A DNA stretch of 64,000 bases from Pseudomonas cannabina (GTDB taxonomy: Bacteria; Pseudomonadota; Gammaproteobacteria; Pseudomonadales; Pseudomonadaceae): contig NZ_FNKU01000001.1 in the NCBI RefSeq assembly GCF_900100365.1, positions 682,001 through 746,000 of the forward strand, written 5' to 3'. The notes beneath the pieces are model-generated. The model worked only from the letters and a program-made list of their open reading frames with translations. It was not told the origin of the DNA and did no database searches. Each line of letters opens with the position of its first letter. The first letter of the stretch is position 1. Shown here piece by piece: positions 51,414-61,927 of the stretch. A program made the translations under genes and the position numbers.

Positions 51414-53057
51414 ATGCCGACACCCAGAACAGTACGTCCAGAAGTTGTAACCCTGTTTGCCAGTGGCTTTCTGTTACTGGGTTTCAATATCAATATGTGG
51501 CAGCACCTTTTTGCGATTACCAGCTTTGATGCCAAAGGCGTCTCCATGCGCGTGGCCTTCGGGGTGATGGTGTTTTGTGTGTTCAATATCGTCCTGACGC
51601 TGTTGGCGTTTCGACGTGTGTTTAAACCGGTGATGATCTTTCTGTTTATGGTCAGCGCCGGGGTTGTTTATTTCATGGCCGAATACGGTGTCATGATTGA
51701 CGCGGGCATGTTCCGTAACTTTGCCGAAACCAACGTCACTGAAGTTCAGGGGTTGCTGTCCCTGAAACTGGTGTTGTACATTGCGTTGTTGGGCGTGCTG
51801 CCATCGCTGATACTGTGGAAGACGCCGATCGCTTATCGTCCCTGGCCCCGCGAGCTGTTCAGCAAGCTGGTGGTAGGCGTGGTCTGTTGCGTCGCGATCG
51901 GCGCTGCAGCGATGGCTAACTATCAGGGCCTGTCCTCGTTGTTTCGCAATCACCACGAATTGCGGCTGATGGTCGTTCCGAGCAATTACATCGGTGCATC
52001 AGTGGCTTACCTGCGCGAGCAGGTGGTCTCCGCCCAGCGTCCCTTCGTCAAGATCGGCGAGGATGCCAAGCGCTCGCCGGACTGGGCCACGCATGCTCGC
52101 AAATCGCTGACCGTGCTGGTGGTCGGTGAGAGTGCCCGCGCCGAGAACTTCGGAATACTCGGCTATGGCCGTGACACCACGCCCAACCTGAACAAGGAAA
52201 GCGGGTTAGTGGCGTTTACCGATGTTTATTCATGCGGCACCGAAACCGCAGTGTCGGTGCCCTGCATGTTTTCCAATATGGGCCGCAAGGATTACAACGG
52301 GACCGTCGCGCATAATCAGGAAGGCTTGCTGGATGTATTGAAACGCGCAGGCATAGACGTCATCTGGCGCGATAATCAGTCAGGCTGCAAGGGGACCTGT
52401 GACCGGGTAACGTTTCAGGATGTCAGCGATCTAAAAGACCCGCTGTTGTGCAACAGTCACGAGTGCCGGGACGAGATTCTGTTGCAGGGGTTGCAGAACT
52501 TCATCGACAGCCTGGACAAAGACACCGTTCTGGTGTTGCACCAGATGGGCAGCCATGGTCCGGAATACTTCAAGCGTTATCCCAAGGAGTTTGAAAAGTT
52601 CACCCCCGTGTGTGAAAGCAATGCGCTGAATAACTGCAGCCGCGACACTATTGTCAACGCCTATGACAACACGCTGCTGTATACCGATCATGTACTGTCC
52701 AGCTTGATTGATCTGTTGCGCAAGAACCAGAGCAAGGTCGATACTGCAATGGTGTATCTGTCGGACCACGGCGAATCACTGGGCGAATACAACTTGTTCC
52801 TGCACGGCACGCCGTATGTGCTGGCCCCTGATCAGCAAAAACATGTGCCCATGCTGATCTGGCTGTCAGATACGTATCAGAAGTCCTTTGCGGTCAGCCC
52901 GGAGTGCCTGGCCAGACAGCGCAATGACCCGTTGAGCCAGGACAACCTGTTTCACTCGATGCTGGGTTTGTTGAAAGTCGACACCAAGGTATACGACCCG
53001 AGTCTGGACATGTTTGCGAAGTGCCGTAGCCCGGTTGCTTCGCCTGCCGGGCAGTGA
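51414..53057 (+). CDS. eptA: Lipid A phosphoethanolamine transferase EptA
   Basis: 547 residues: five N-terminal membrane helices (residues 10-180) then a periplasmic sulfatase-like domain. Metal and nucleophile sites: VVGESARAENFGILGYGRDT, SCGTETAVSVPCMFSN (nucleophilic Thr), HQMGSHGPEYFKRY and YLSDHGESLGE. The enzyme moves phosphoethanolamine from phosphatidylethanolamine to lipid A, which lowers surface charge. Chromosomal copies are common in Pseudomonas. No two-component genes are beside it. Confidence 0.93.
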   Translation: MPTPRTVRPEVVTLFASGFLLLGFNINMWQHLFAITSFDAKGVSMRVAFGVMVFCVFNIVLTLLAFRRVFKPVMIFLFMVSAGVVYFMAEYGVMIDAGMFRNFAETNVTEVQGLLSLKLVLYIALLGVLPSLILWKTPIAYRPWPRELFSKLVVGVVCCVAIGAAAMANYQGLSSLFRNHHELRLMVVPSNYIGASVAYLREQVVSAQRPFVKIGEDAKRSPDWATHARKSLTVLVVGESARAENFGILGYGRDTTPNLNKESGLVAFTDVYSCGTETAVSVPCMFSNMGRKDYNGTVAHNQEGLLDVLKRAGIDVIWRDNQSGCKGTCDRVTFQDVSDLKDPLLCNSHECRDEILLQGLQNFIDSLDKDTVLVLHQMGSHGPEYFKRYPKEFEKFTPVCESNALNNCSRDTIVNAYDNTLLYTDHVLSSLIDLLRKNQSKVDTAMVYLSDHGESLGEYNLFLHGTPYVLAPDQQKHVPMLIWLSDTYQKSFAVSPECLARQRNDPLSQDNLFHSMLGLLKVDTKVYDPSLDMFAKCRSPVASPAGQ

Positions 53058-53230
53058 GGTGCGCGCCGCGTTCAGGGGCAGGTAGAGCTCGCGGCGCCTC
53101 TACACAGAGGGCAGGCATCACTCACTTCCTGCCTGTCATTTGCATGAAGATCCGCCAGACGTGGACGACAGACGCGCGATAACCTTCAATGACGATATAT
53201 ACTGCGCGCCATTGTTCAAGGGAGAGCCGT

Positions 53231-54364
53231 GTGGCCATCGATATACACTGGATTCGCGACGACGACAGCCTCGCCCTGCATTGCGCACAATGGCAGTCAC
53301 TGCCTTTTGTGGCGCTCGACACCGAGTTCATGCGGGTCGACACCTTCTACCCGATAGCCGCGTTGCTGCAGATTGGCGACGGTAAAAGCGCCTGGCTGAT
53401 TGATCCATTGCTGATCAACGACTGGCGACCCCTGTCTGCGTTGCTTGAAAACCCCGACGTCATCAAAGTGGTGCATGCGTGCAGCGAAGACCTCGAAGTC
53501 CTGCTGCGCCTGACCGGCAGCTTGCCGGTCCCGCTGTTTGACACGCAATTGGCAGCCGCTTACCTGAATCTCGGTTTTTCCATGGGCTATTCGCGTCTCG
53601 TGCAGGAGGTCCTCAATATCGACCTGCCCAAGGGCGAAACCCGTTCCGACTGGTTGCAACGCCCGCTGTCGGAGACGCAGATCAGCTACGCCGCCGAAGA
53701 CGCTGTGCACCTTGCCGAGCTGTTTGCCATCCTGCGTCCGCGCCTGTCCAATGACAAATACGCCTGGTTGCTGGACGACGGCGCGGAACTGGTCGCCAAT
53801 CTGCGCCGCGAAGTCGATCCGTATGAGATCTATCGCGACGCCAAACTGGCCTGGAAGCTGTCCCGCGCCCAGTTGGCGGTGCTGCGCGAACTGTGCGCCT
53901 GGCGTGAACGCGAGGCCCGTGCCCGTAATCTGCCGCGTAACCGCATCGTGCGTGAACACTCGCTCTGGCCGTTGGCCAAAACGCAACCGGACAACCTCGG
54001 CGCGCTGGCCCGCATCGAAGACATGCACCCGCGCACCGTGCGTCATGACGGCGAGTTCCTGTTGGAGCTGATCAAGACCGCCAGCAGCCTGCCGCCAGAA
54101 GAATGGCCGCCAGCGCTGCCCGAGCCGCTGCCGGTCGACGCTGCGGGCTCGATCAAGCGCCTGCGTGCGATCGGCCAGCAGTACGCCGAAAAAATGGACA
54201 TGGCGCCGGAGCTGATGCTGCGCAAGAAGACCCTTGAAGCGCTGCTCAAGAGCGGCTACCCCGACGGTCCTTACCAATTACCCGATTCGCTGCGTGGCTG
54301 GCGTCGCGAATTGATGGGTCAGGCACTGCTCGACAGCCTGGCCACCCCCGGAGAACAGTCTTGA
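53231..54364 (+). CDS. rnd: Ribonuclease D
   Basis: 3'-5' exonuclease for tRNA maturation, 377 residues. DEDD motifs: [28 protein letters not shown] and [14 protein letters not shown]. An HRDC domain covers residues 210-290. GTG start at 53231 with GGGAGAG upstream. It overlaps the ycgL gene by four bases. Confidence 0.95.
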   Translation: MAIDIHWIRDDDSLALHCAQWQSLPFVALDTEFMRVDTFYPIAALLQIGDGKSAWLIDPLLINDWRPLSALLENPDVIKVVHACSEDLEVLLRLTGSLPVPLFDTQLAAAYLNLGFSMGYSRLVQEVLNIDLPKGETRSDWLQRPLSETQISYAAEDAVHLAELFAILRPRLSNDKYAWLLDDGAELVANLRREVDPYEIYRDAKLAWKLSRAQLAVLRELCAWREREARARNLPRNRIVREHSLWPLAKTQPDNLGALARIEDMHPRTVRHDGEFLLELIKTASSLPPEEWPPALPEPLPVDAAGSIKRLRAIGQQYAEKMDMAPELMLRKKTLEALLKSGYPDGPYQLPDSLRGWRRELMGQALLDSLATPGEQS

Positions 54365-54654
54365 AGCGTATCTGCTCGATTTATCGCAGCCCGAAAAAAA
54401 GCGAAATGTACCTTTACGTGTTGAAGAGCGACATCCTCAAGCGCGTGCCGCCAGAATTGCTGATGGCGTTCGGCAAGCCGGTGCATGCCTTCGATCTGGT
54501 GCTGAGCCCGGAACGGTCGCTGGCGCGCGAAGACATCAATCTGGTGCTGGAGAACCTCGACAGCCAGGGCTATCACTTGCAGATGCCTCCGGCCGAAGAT
54601 GAGTACATCGAGCATTTACCCGAAGAGCTGCTGCGCCGCAACGATCCCATGTGA
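54361..54654 (+). CDS. YcgL domain protein
   Basis: 97 residues: [20 protein letters not shown] and [20 protein letters not shown] are typical of the YcgL family. It starts at a TTG whose TGA overlap with rnd indicates coupling. Function unknown; rnd-ycgL linkage is conserved in gamma-proteobacteria. Confidence 0.9.
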   Translation: MKRICSIYRSPKKSEMYLYVLKSDILKRVPPELLMAFGKPVHAFDLVLSPERSLAREDINLVLENLDSQGYHLQMPPAEDEYIEHLPEELLRRNDPM

Positions 54655-54749
54655 TTGTGGTTGCTCTTGTACATCGAGCTGTAAATCGAGTTGTAAAGCG
54701 GCCCGCATCGGTTGTGGGTTGCCTGTCCCGTTTTTAAGGTTTTTGAAAC

Positions 54750-55682
54750 ATGCGCGTTCTGATTGCCGAGCACGATTACCCCGTTTATACCCGATTGTTG
54801 CGCAAGGCTGCGCCCGAGCTGGAAGTGTTCAGCAGCGGTGATTCTGCCGAGTTGTCGCGGATGGCCAGCGACTGCCCGGTGTGGCTGGGACAGCCGGATC
54901 TGATGGCCAATCTGTTGCGCCAGGGGCACAAGCCGCAGTGGTTGCAGTCCACTTGGGCGGGCATCAACCCGCTATTGATGGGCGGCCTGTCGCGGAATTA
55001 TCGCCTGACCCGTGCCGTGGGTATTTTCGGTCAGGTGATGGCCGAATTCGTGTTGACTTACATGCTCGGTCACGAGCGTGAAGTGTTGGCGCGGCTGATG
55101 AGCCAGGTCGAGCGCAAGTGGGACAACCGCACCGGCCAGAGCCTGGCGGGGCGCAAAGCATTGATCGTGGGGGCCGGTGACATCGGCCAGCGCGTTGCCG
55201 AGTTCCTGGTGCCGTTTGGCGTTCAGGTCTATGGCGTGGCGTCTACGGCGCGTGCCCAGCAGCCGTTCATCGAAGTGGCGGCGCTGTCGGACATGGAGCG
55301 TTTGCTCGGCGAGATGGATTACGTTATCAACCTGCTGCCTAATACTCCGGACACTCACGACCTGTACGACGCGAAGCTGTTTGCCAGCTTCAAGCCCACT
55401 GCGCTGTTTATCAACGTCGGGCGCGGGGTGGCGGTGGTCGATGCGGATCTGGTCGAAGCCTTGCGAGTGGGGCATCTGGCGGGCGCGGTGATTGACGTCT
55501 GTCGCCAGGAGCCGTTGCCGCAGCGTCACCCGTTCTGGACCGCGTATGGTCTGTTGCTGACCGGTCACAGTTCGGCACCCACGTCGCCGGTCGCCATGAC
55601 TGAGCTGTTCGTGCATAACCTGAAAGCGTTTCAGGTCGGCGAGGCGTTGCGTGGGGAAGTGGATTTCTCGCGGGGCTATTGA
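54750..55682 (+). CDS. D-2-hydroxyacid dehydrogenase (glyoxylate/hydroxypyruvate reductase-like)
   Basis: 310 residues, GhrA-like. NAD(P)-binding GRKALIVGAGDIGQRVAEFL near residue 135; catalytic region FINVGRGVAVVDADLVEALR; the terminal His lies in TGHSSAPTSP. Reduces 2-oxoacids such as glyoxylate. Substrate preference cannot be read here. Confidence 0.9.
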   Translation: MRVLIAEHDYPVYTRLLRKAAPELEVFSSGDSAELSRMASDCPVWLGQPDLMANLLRQGHKPQWLQSTWAGINPLLMGGLSRNYRLTRAVGIFGQVMAEFVLTYMLGHEREVLARLMSQVERKWDNRTGQSLAGRKALIVGAGDIGQRVAEFLVPFGVQVYGVASTARAQQPFIEVAALSDMERLLGEMDYVINLLPNTPDTHDLYDAKLFASFKPTALFINVGRGVAVVDADLVEALRVGHLAGAVIDVCRQEPLPQRHPFWTAYGLLLTGHSSAPTSPVAMTELFVHNLKAFQVGEALRGEVDFSRGY

Positions 55683-55694
55683 GCCGGTTGTGAG

Positions 55695-55721
55695 CGAGCC
55701 GACGCATCAAGCGTCGGCTCG
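55695..55721 (+). terminator. Rho-independent terminator between convergent genes
   Basis: CGAGCCGACGC-ATCAA-GCGTCGGCTCG, an 11-bp stem followed on the plus strand by CCGTTTT. It ends the ghrA-like transcript. Confidence 0.8.
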
Positions 55722-55747
55722 CCGTTTTCCATCGCAGAAAAAATCAG

Positions 55748-56341
55748 TTACAGCGAAAAATCACCCTCAGCCACCAGCTCTGCCAGCGGTTTGCGCGGGC
55801 TAGGGACTTCGCGACCCTGCAGGTAGTCCGGCAGCGTCGACTTGTCGCCCAGCTTGCCGATGGCCACAGCGGCATGCAGTGCGTAACCCTCTGGGATGTT
55901 CAGCTCCTTGCGCGTCAGGTCTTGATCGAAACCGGCCATACCGTGGGTGTGCCAGCCGCTCAGGCTGGCTTGCAACGCCAGATAACCCCACGCTGAACCG
56001 GTGTCGAACGTGTGCCACAGCGCCGGGCCTTCTTCGGTTGCCCCGGGCGCGGTGAAGGTGGTCTTGGAAATGACGATCACCAGCGCCGCCGCGTGTTGCG
56101 CCCAGCTACGGTTGAACTCGTTCAGCAGGCCCAGATAGCGTTCCCAGTTCGGGGTGTCGCGACGCGCATACAGAAACCGCCAGGGTTGCGAGTTATAGGC
56201 CGATGGCGCCCAGCGTGCGGCTTCGAAGAAGCTCAGCAGCGTTTCCTGATCGATGCTCTCGCCGCTGAAGGCGCGTGGCGACCAGCGTTCGGTGAATTGC
56301 GGGTCGATAGGATGATCGGCGATGCGAGGGTTTGTGCTCAT
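55748..56341 (-). CDS. Nitroreductase family protein
   Basis: 197 residues. FMN-binding RWSPRAFSGE and FEAARWAPSAYNSQPWRF at the N terminus, GSAWGYLALQASLSGWHTHG in the middle. The start at 56341 gives the family N terminus; the longer upstream frame does not. Substrate unknown. Confidence 0.9.
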   Translation of the reverse strand: MSTNPRIADHPIDPQFTERWSPRAFSGESIDQETLLSFFEAARWAPSAYNSQPWRFLYARRDTPNWERYLGLLNEFNRSWAQHAAALVIVISKTTFTAPGATEEGPALWHTFDTGSAWGYLALQASLSGWHTHGMAGFDQDLTRKELNIPEGYALHAAVAIGKLGDKSTLPDYLQGREVPSPRKPLAELVAEGDFSL

Positions 56342-56550
56342 GGGAATCCTTATAGCGAAGGTGGAAAACGAGCGTGGCTGGATGGGCCGTGGTCGGCAGG
56401 CATCGACCAACGCCTTGGAAAACGCATTAACGCTACTGTTTTGCCTTCTGGCTGACAAGTCCCGGCTACCGACAGTCGCAAGTACTTGGCCCACACTCTT
56501 TGTGCCTCTAGACTGGCGGCCTTTTCATTCTCGATACCGTTGTCCGAACC

Positions 56551-57000
56551 ATGGCCGCTAACGTTGAACCCTTCTGGATTCGCAAGACCCTCGACCAGCT
56601 CAGCACCGAAGAGTGGGAGTCGTTGTGCGATGGCTGTGGTTTGTGTTGCCTGCAAAAGCTCGAGGACGAAGAAGACAACAGCGTCTATTACACGCGGATT
56701 GCCTGCAAACTGCTGGATCTGAAGACCTGTCAGTGTTCCGATTATCCGAACCGTCGGGCGTCGGTGCCGGATTGTATTCAGTTAACGCCTGGACAGGCGG
56801 AGCAATTCAAATGGCTGCCACCGACCTGCGGCTATCGGTTGATCAGCGAGGGCAAGGACTTGCCGTTCTGGCACCATCTAGTGTGTGGTGATCGCACGGC
56901 GGTGCATCACGAACGTATCTCCCAGTCCGGTCGCATGCTCAGCGAGAAGAATGTGGCCGAAGACGACTGGGAGGATTACCTGATATTTCGCGCAGGTTAA
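56551..57000 (+). CDS. YcgN family cysteine-cluster protein
   Basis: 149 residues. Cys cluster [14 protein letters not shown], then [20 protein letters not shown] and a further Cys in PPTCGYRLI and LVCGD. Likely binds zinc or an iron-sulfur cluster. Convergent with the DUF2892 gene four bases away. Confidence 0.9.
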   Translation: MAANVEPFWIRKTLDQLSTEEWESLCDGCGLCCLQKLEDEEDNSVYYTRIACKLLDLKTCQCSDYPNRRASVPDCIQLTPGQAEQFKWLPPTCGYRLISEGKDLPFWHHLVCGDRTAVHHERISQSGRMLSEKNVAEDDWEDYLIFRAG

Positions 57001-57004
57001 ACGC

Positions 57005-57385
57005 TTAGACGACCGGTTTTGGCTCGGTCAGCGCTTCTACGCTTTTGGCAGCGGCATCCTTGACCGCGTTTTCTGCGTCGTCCTTGAGGTTGCTCAACTC
57101 TGCGCCGGCCCGTTCGATGCTCGAACGGGCGCTTTGCAGGTCGCTACGGCCTTTTTCCATCAGGCTTTTCGCCGAGCAATGGCCACTGATGCCGCGAGCC
57201 AGCGCTGCGCCGCCAATAGCCAGCTGGATCAGCCCCAGAAAGCCGCCACGACGGACGCCTTTGCCCATCAGCAGTACGCCGCCTGCCAGCGAGCCGATAC
57301 GCTCCCAGCCTTGAACGTTCTGACGAGGATCTTGCTTGAGCAGTTCAGGTGTGTCGATGCGTTCGATGATGGGTGTGTCGCGCAT
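57005..57385 (-). CDS. DUF2892 membrane protein
   Basis: 126 residues. NVQGWERIGSLAGGVLLMGK followed by LGLIQLAIGGAALARGISGH is the two-helix DUF2892 (YgaP-type) membrane module. The C-terminal half is a charged helix. Function unknown. Confidence 0.82.
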   Translation of the reverse strand: MRDTPIIERIDTPELLKQDPRQNVQGWERIGSLAGGVLLMGKGVRRGGFLGLIQLAIGGAALARGISGHCSAKSLMEKGRSDLQSARSSIERAGAELSNLKDDAENAVKDAAAKSVEALTEPKPVV

Positions 57386-57477
57386 GATGGCTCTCCATGA
57401 GGTAGCAGGTCGAAGGTAGTCGTTTCGGTTCAGAGAAACTGACTCCCCACCGCCAACACAGGTTCAATGCTTTTCTG

Positions 57478-57978
57478 TCAGCGGTCGTTCAACGGATCGA
57501 TTTTTTCGCGACCGAACTGCGGGCCTGACCGGGTATTGATCCCTTTTGCCATGCGGTCGTAAAGCACGACGTTGACGGTGGCGGCCAGATTCATGCAGCC
57601 CTCGGTGGGGACGTAGACCACGTCTTCGCACCAGTCACGAATCTCCTGATCCAGCGTACCGTCTTCCGGGCCAAAGATGTACAAGGCCCGGTCCGGGTGG
57701 GTGTATTCGGGCAGGGCGCGGGCCCCTTCCACCAGTTCGACGGCAACCGGGATGCAGCCCAGCGGCAAAATGCTCTTCAGGTCTTCGATGCCAATCAGCG
57801 GAATGTCCTGATGGATTTTCTTGGTATCGGTGATGAAGTCCCGGGCGCGTTCGTAGCGTTTACCGGTATAGAACACCGACGCCACGCCGTAACAGCCGGC
57901 CGCGCGCATGACGGAGCCGACGTTTTCCGGGGACTTGGGGTTGTAAAGACCGATGCAGGCATACCGTTTATTGGCCAC
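57478..57978 (-). CDS. SPOUT-class RNA methyltransferase (TrmH family)
   Basis: 166 residues with a SAM-binding trefoil knot. ACIGLYNPKSPENVGSVMRA at the N terminus, ALYIFGPEDGTLDQEI and the knot region CMNLAATVNVVLYDRMAK. A 2'-O-methyltransferase acting on RNA, probably tRNA; the exact target is uncertain. Confidence 0.87.
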   Translation of the reverse strand: MANKRYACIGLYNPKSPENVGSVMRAAGCYGVASVFYTGKRYERARDFITDTKKIHQDIPLIGIEDLKSILPLGCIPVAVELVEGARALPEYTHPDRALYIFGPEDGTLDQEIRDWCEDVVYVPTEGCMNLAATVNVVLYDRMAKGINTRSGPQFGREKIDPLNDR

Positions 57979-58044
57979 GGGGAGGGTGCTCTGAAGAAAA
58001 CCGGGGATTATACGGGAGCGTCACGCCAATGCCATTTCCATTGG

Positions 58045-58935
58045 CTAAAACCACATGCGTACGCCAACCACCAGCCGGGCTTCGGCCACATCGTCACCTT
58101 CTTCGCGTGCGTAGTCGGCGGTTTTGCCGTATGACCGGTCCCAGGTCACGCCCACATAGGGGGCAAATTGCGGGGTGACTTCATAGCGCAGCCGCAGGCC
58201 GAACTCGCTGGTCGACAGGCCCGAGCCGTTGCCGAGCTGCGGATCGTTCATGCCATAGAAATTCAGTTCAGCGGTGGGCTGTAAAACCAGATTGTTGGTC
58301 AGCAACAGATCGTAATCGGCTTCCAGGCGCGCGGCGGTCTGCCCGGCTTCGCCGATGAATGCGGTTGCTTCGATATCCAGATCAGAGATCGCCTGCCCCT
58401 GCAGGCCGAAGGCCGCCCAGGTTTGCGGCGCGCCCGGTTTGAAATCCTGGCGTGCGCCAGCGACCACATCCCACGACGAGCTGACGGCGTGACCCCACAA
58501 CGCCTGGATTTCTGCCTCTTCAGTCTTGCCGTTGGTCCGCTCGCCTTCGGAGCGTAGCAACAGGCGGTCGATATCGCCGCCAATCCAGCCGGAAAGGTCC
58601 CAGGACAGCGCGCTGCCATCGTTGGCGTCTTGCCATTCCAGCTTGTCGGCCAGGAAGTAGCTGTTGATGGCGCTGTCGTGAACCTGATGCCCGGTGTGGC
58701 TGGTGTACAGCGCCGCCCGGTCTGCATCGGTGACGGGCGGGATCGGCGTTCGGCTCTGCGCCGGGGCGTCGTTGCTGCCAGTTGCGTCCATCGGCATCGA
58801 ATGGCTGCCGTGGTCCATGCCCTCCATGCCAGCAGCTTGCGCAACTGCCCAAGGCGTCATGACCAGACCTGCGGTCAACAGCAGGCTTGGCAGGCGCAAC
58901 GAGTTGCGTGATCCATTCAACGGTACAGTCCTCAT
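58045..58935 (-). CDS. copB: Copper resistance outer-membrane protein CopB
   Basis: 296 residues. Signal peptide ends near AQAAG; a short Met/His-rich segment [17 protein letters not shown] binds copper; residues 90-296 form the CopB beta-barrel (AIWGH-like [40 protein letters not shown]). The start overlaps the copA stop by four bases. Works with CopA to handle periplasmic copper. Confidence 0.93.
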   Translation of the reverse strand: MRTVPLNGSRNSLRLPSLLLTAGLVMTPWAVAQAAGMEGMDHGSHSMPMDATGSNDAPAQSRTPIPPVTDADRAALYTSHTGHQVHDSAINSYFLADKLEWQDANDGSALSWDLSGWIGGDIDRLLLRSEGERTNGKTEEAEIQALWGHAVSSSWDVVAGARQDFKPGAPQTWAAFGLQGQAISDLDIEATAFIGEAGQTAARLEADYDLLLTNNLVLQPTAELNFYGMNDPQLGNGSGLSTSEFGLRLRYEVTPQFAPYVGVTWDRSYGKTADYAREEGDDVAEARLVVGVRMWF

Positions 58936-60653
58936 TCTTCCACCCGCACTTCGCGAAACATGCCCATTTCCATGTGATATAGCATATGACAGTGATACGC
59001 CCAACGGCCGAGCGCATCGGCGGTCACGCGGTAGCTGCGGCGTGACCCCGGCGGCATGTCGATGGTGTGTTTGCGCACCATGAACTGGCCATGCTCATCT
59101 TCGAGATCGCTCCACATGCCGTGCAAATGAATCGGGTGCGTCATCATTGTGTCGTTGACCAGCACGATGCGCACCCGTTCGCCGTATTTGAGCGTGATGG
59201 GCTCGGCGTCGGAAAACTTCACGCCATTGAACGACCAGGCGAATTTTTCCATGTGCCCGGTCAGGTGCAGCTCCAGCGTGCGGCCGGGCTCGCGGCCATC
59301 CGGATCTGCAAACGGACTGCGCAGGTCCGCATAGGTCAGCACTTTGCGACCGTTATCCCTGAGACCAATGCCCGGATCATCGAGCTTCGGCGAGGTGCTC
59401 ATGGCCTGCATGTCGACCAGCGGATTATCGCTTTCACTGTGCGGATGCGACTGCATAACGGGTGTGTTCTGCATCGGCATCTTGCTGTGGTCCATGCCTG
59501 GCATCGCGTCATGGCTCATGTTGCCGTGATCCATGCCTGCCATACCGATATCTTCCATGCTCAATAGCGGGCGCGGATCGAGAGGCGGGACGACGGCCTG
59601 CAAACCGGGTTTGCTGGTCAGCGTGCCTCGGGCGTAGCCGGTACGGTCCATTGCCTGGGCGAACAGCGTGTACGCGCCGTCAGCCGGTTCGACGATGACG
59701 TCGTAAGTCTCGGCAACTGCGATGCGCAGCTCATCGACGACGACGGGATTGACGTGCAGGCCGTCACTGGCGACCACGGTCATTTTCAGGCCGGGGATGC
59801 GCACATCGAAATAGGTCATCGACGAGCCGTTGATGAGGCGCAGGCGGATGCGCTCGCCGGGCTTGAACAGCCCGGTCCAGTTCATGTTCGGCGCCTGGCC
59901 GTTCATCAGGTAGGTGTAAGTCGCGCCACTGACGTCTGCCAGGTCGGTCGGGTCCATGCCCATTCGGGCCCACACCGTGCGTTCGGTGGTGGTCGCGCTC
60001 CAGCCTTTCTCGCTGACGTCGTTGATGAAGTCGCCGACGGTGCGCTGGTTATTGTTGTAGTAGTCCGACTGCTTCTTGAGCTTTTTCATCACTCGCGCTG
60101 GGTCTTCGTCGGTCCAGTCGCTGAGCATGACCACGTGTTCGCGCTCGTAGCTGAACGGCTCCGGCGCTTTGGCGTCGATCACCAGCGGCCCGTAGACCCC
60201 GCTTTGCTCCTGAAAGCCCGAGTGACTGTGATACCAGTATGTGCCGTTCTGTTTGACCTTGAAGCGGTAAACGTACAGGCCGTCGGGCGCGATGCCGTCA
60301 AAGCTCAGCCCTGGAACGCCGTCCATGTTGGCCGGCAGGATGATGCCGTGCCAATGGATGGACGTGGTTTCGTCGAGACGGTTTTTTACCCGCAGGGTGA
60401 CGGTATCGCCTTCGCGCCAGCGCAACAGCGGACCGGGGACACCGCCGTTGATGGTCGTCGCGGTTCTGACGCTGCCAGTGATATTGACCTGAGTTTCGCC
60501 GATGGTCAGGTCGAATTCTGTACCGGCCAGTGCGTCAGGCTGACCCGGATTCGGGATCGCCCAGGCCGGACTGCGCCAAAGACCCAGCCCGCCGAGAACG
60601 CCGCTGGCGGCAAGCCCTTTTACAAAGGTTCGTCTTGATGTTCGGGTGGGCAT
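58932..60653 (-). CDS. copA: Multicopper oxidase CopA
   Basis: 573 residues. The twin-arginine signal [16 protein letters not shown] indicates Tat export. Copper ligands: [37 protein letters not shown] and [16 protein letters not shown] Met-rich insert [20 protein letters not shown] is shorter than in plasmid CopA. The start at 60653 is chosen to match P. syringae CopA, whose N terminus is MxSRTSRRTF. In an operon with copB; no copRS regulator genes are in the window. Confidence 0.94.
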   Translation of the reverse strand: MPTRTSRRTFVKGLAASGVLGGLGLWRSPAWAIPNPGQPDALAGTEFDLTIGETQVNITGSVRTATTINGGVPGPLLRWREGDTVTLRVKNRLDETTSIHWHGIILPANMDGVPGLSFDGIAPDGLYVYRFKVKQNGTYWYHSHSGFQEQSGVYGPLVIDAKAPEPFSYEREHVVMLSDWTDEDPARVMKKLKKQSDYYNNNQRTVGDFINDVSEKGWSATTTERTVWARMGMDPTDLADVSGATYTYLMNGQAPNMNWTGLFKPGERIRLRLINGSSMTYFDVRIPGLKMTVVASDGLHVNPVVVDELRIAVAETYDVIVEPADGAYTLFAQAMDRTGYARGTLTSKPGLQAVVPPLDPRPLLSMEDIGMAGMDHGNMSHDAMPGMDHSKMPMQNTPVMQSHPHSESDNPLVDMQAMSTSPKLDDPGIGLRDNGRKVLTYADLRSPFADPDGREPGRTLELHLTGHMEKFAWSFNGVKFSDAEPITLKYGERVRIVLVNDTMMTHPIHLHGMWSDLEDEHGQFMVRKHTIDMPPGSRRSYRVTADALGRWAYHCHMLYHMEMGMFREVRVEE

Positions 60654-60933
60654 GGCGAGGTATCCGGTCAGGCTGTTCATTGCAGGCCCGCAAGCGGACT
60701 GCTTGGGCGGGGAGATCCCGATAAGGGAGGGCGCAGCGGGTGGTCGGGTCAGGCTGGGTGTTTTGCGTGGAGAGACTGGGCCTGGGCAATCGCACAATAT
60801 CGGCGTCTGGGCCATTGCTTTCGCTGACAAGTCAGCTCCCACTTCGGAGTGCGTTCAGCCATTGCTCCTCACCACGAGGTGAGCTCCGCCTTGCCTCAGT
60901 CATTCTTCATCACAAGGCGTATTCAGCCTTGCG

Positions 60934-61308
60934 TCACTCGTCTTTCTTCATCAATCCCGCCAGTGCGGCGAACGGGTTATGGGTGGCCTTGGCGATTTTC
61001 GGGGTGTTCAGCGAACCGTCAGCGAAGTATTGCTGGTCGGTGTAACGCGAATGCTCGTTATCGTGGCAATACAGACACAGCAGCTCCCAGTTGGAGCCAT
61101 CCTGCGGGTTGTTGTCGTGATTGTGGTCACGGTGATGCACGGTCAGTTCGCTGAGGCGCTTGCCAGCGAACTCGCGCGCGCAACGACCGCAGACGTGCGG
61201 GTACATGCGCAGCGCCTTGTCGCGGTAACCCATTTCGCGGTCACGCTGGGCGTCGGCCAGAATGCGGTCCAGCTTGGCAGTATGGGAAGGAGGATTGGCC
61301 GTGCTCAT
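60934..61308 (-). CDS. YajD family HNH nuclease
   Basis: 124 residues. CGRCAREFAGKRLSELTVHH, RDHNHDNNPQDGSNWELLCL and YCHDNEH make a complete HNH/His-Me finger with four Cys for zinc. The start at 61308 is chosen by family alignment. Biological role unknown. Confidence 0.9.
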   Translation of the reverse strand: MSTANPPSHTAKLDRILADAQRDREMGYRDKALRMYPHVCGRCAREFAGKRLSELTVHHRDHNHDNNPQDGSNWELLCLYCHDNEHSRYTDQQYFADGSLNTPKIAKATHNPFAALAGLMKKDE

Positions 61309-61374
61309 GGTGTCACCTGTGCGTGTGCGCATGGAAAGCAGAATGTCGGCAAGTTTAGCGCCTGATGGGCAAAC

Positions 61375-61851
61375 TCACACCTGCTGCGAAAGTAATTGGC
61401 CGTCGACCATGCGCAAGCGCTTGGACAATGAGATAGCCAGGGCCCGAATGATCTTGGCAGCGATCTTTGGTGCATCGTCGAGCATCTTGTCCAGCGAGTC
61501 GCGCCCCAGGTTCAATAACTGGCAACTGGTCGACGCGATGCAACTGGCCGAGCGGCGCTCGCCATCCAGCACGGCCATTTCGCCAAATGCCCGGCCGCGG
61601 CGCAAGACTGCGATTTCCACCTGTTGACCGTCGCCCGCGAGCTTCTGCACGGACACGGTGCCTTGATGGATGATGCACATGAACGTCCCGGCATCGCCTT
61701 CGGCAAAAATGGTTTCGCCTTTTTCGATATCGGTAATGCTGAAATACCCGGCCACGGTAAAAAAATCACCAGGCAGCAGCGTGTCGAACAGGCCGCAGTC
61801 CAGCAGCATGTCGCGAATGGCGTTGTTCAGGTTGGACAGTGGTTCTGACAT
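61375..61851 (-). CDS. Cyclic nucleotide-binding domain protein
   Basis: 158 residues, a lone CNB domain: DIEKGETIFAEGDAGTFMCI, and the phosphate-binding cassette GRAFGEMAVLDGERRSASC. No helix-turn-helix follows, unlike Crp. It may sense cyclic nucleotide or only keep the fold. Confidence 0.9.
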   Translation of the reverse strand: MSEPLSNLNNAIRDMLLDCGLFDTLLPGDFFTVAGYFSITDIEKGETIFAEGDAGTFMCIIHQGTVSVQKLAGDGQQVEIAVLRRGRAFGEMAVLDGERRSASCIASTSCQLLNLGRDSLDKMLDDAPKIAAKIIRALAISLSKRLRMVDGQLLSQQV

Positions 61852-61875
61852 GTTCGGTCTTGTAATCCTGACGAA

Positions 61876-61894
61876 GGGGCAACTCCGCTGCCCC
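61876..61894. terminator. Hairpin between ptrB and the CNB gene
   Basis: GGGGCA/TGCCCC stem with a 7-base loop, downstream of ptrB; no good T tract. Confidence 0.35.
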
Positions 61895-61927
61895 CGATCC
61901 TAGTAAGACAGGTGATTGACACCAAGT

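Noticed and set aside
59754..60638. Plus-strand frame of 294 codons opposite copA
   Set aside because: Antisense shadow of copA, which has complete copper-binding motifs and a Tat signal.
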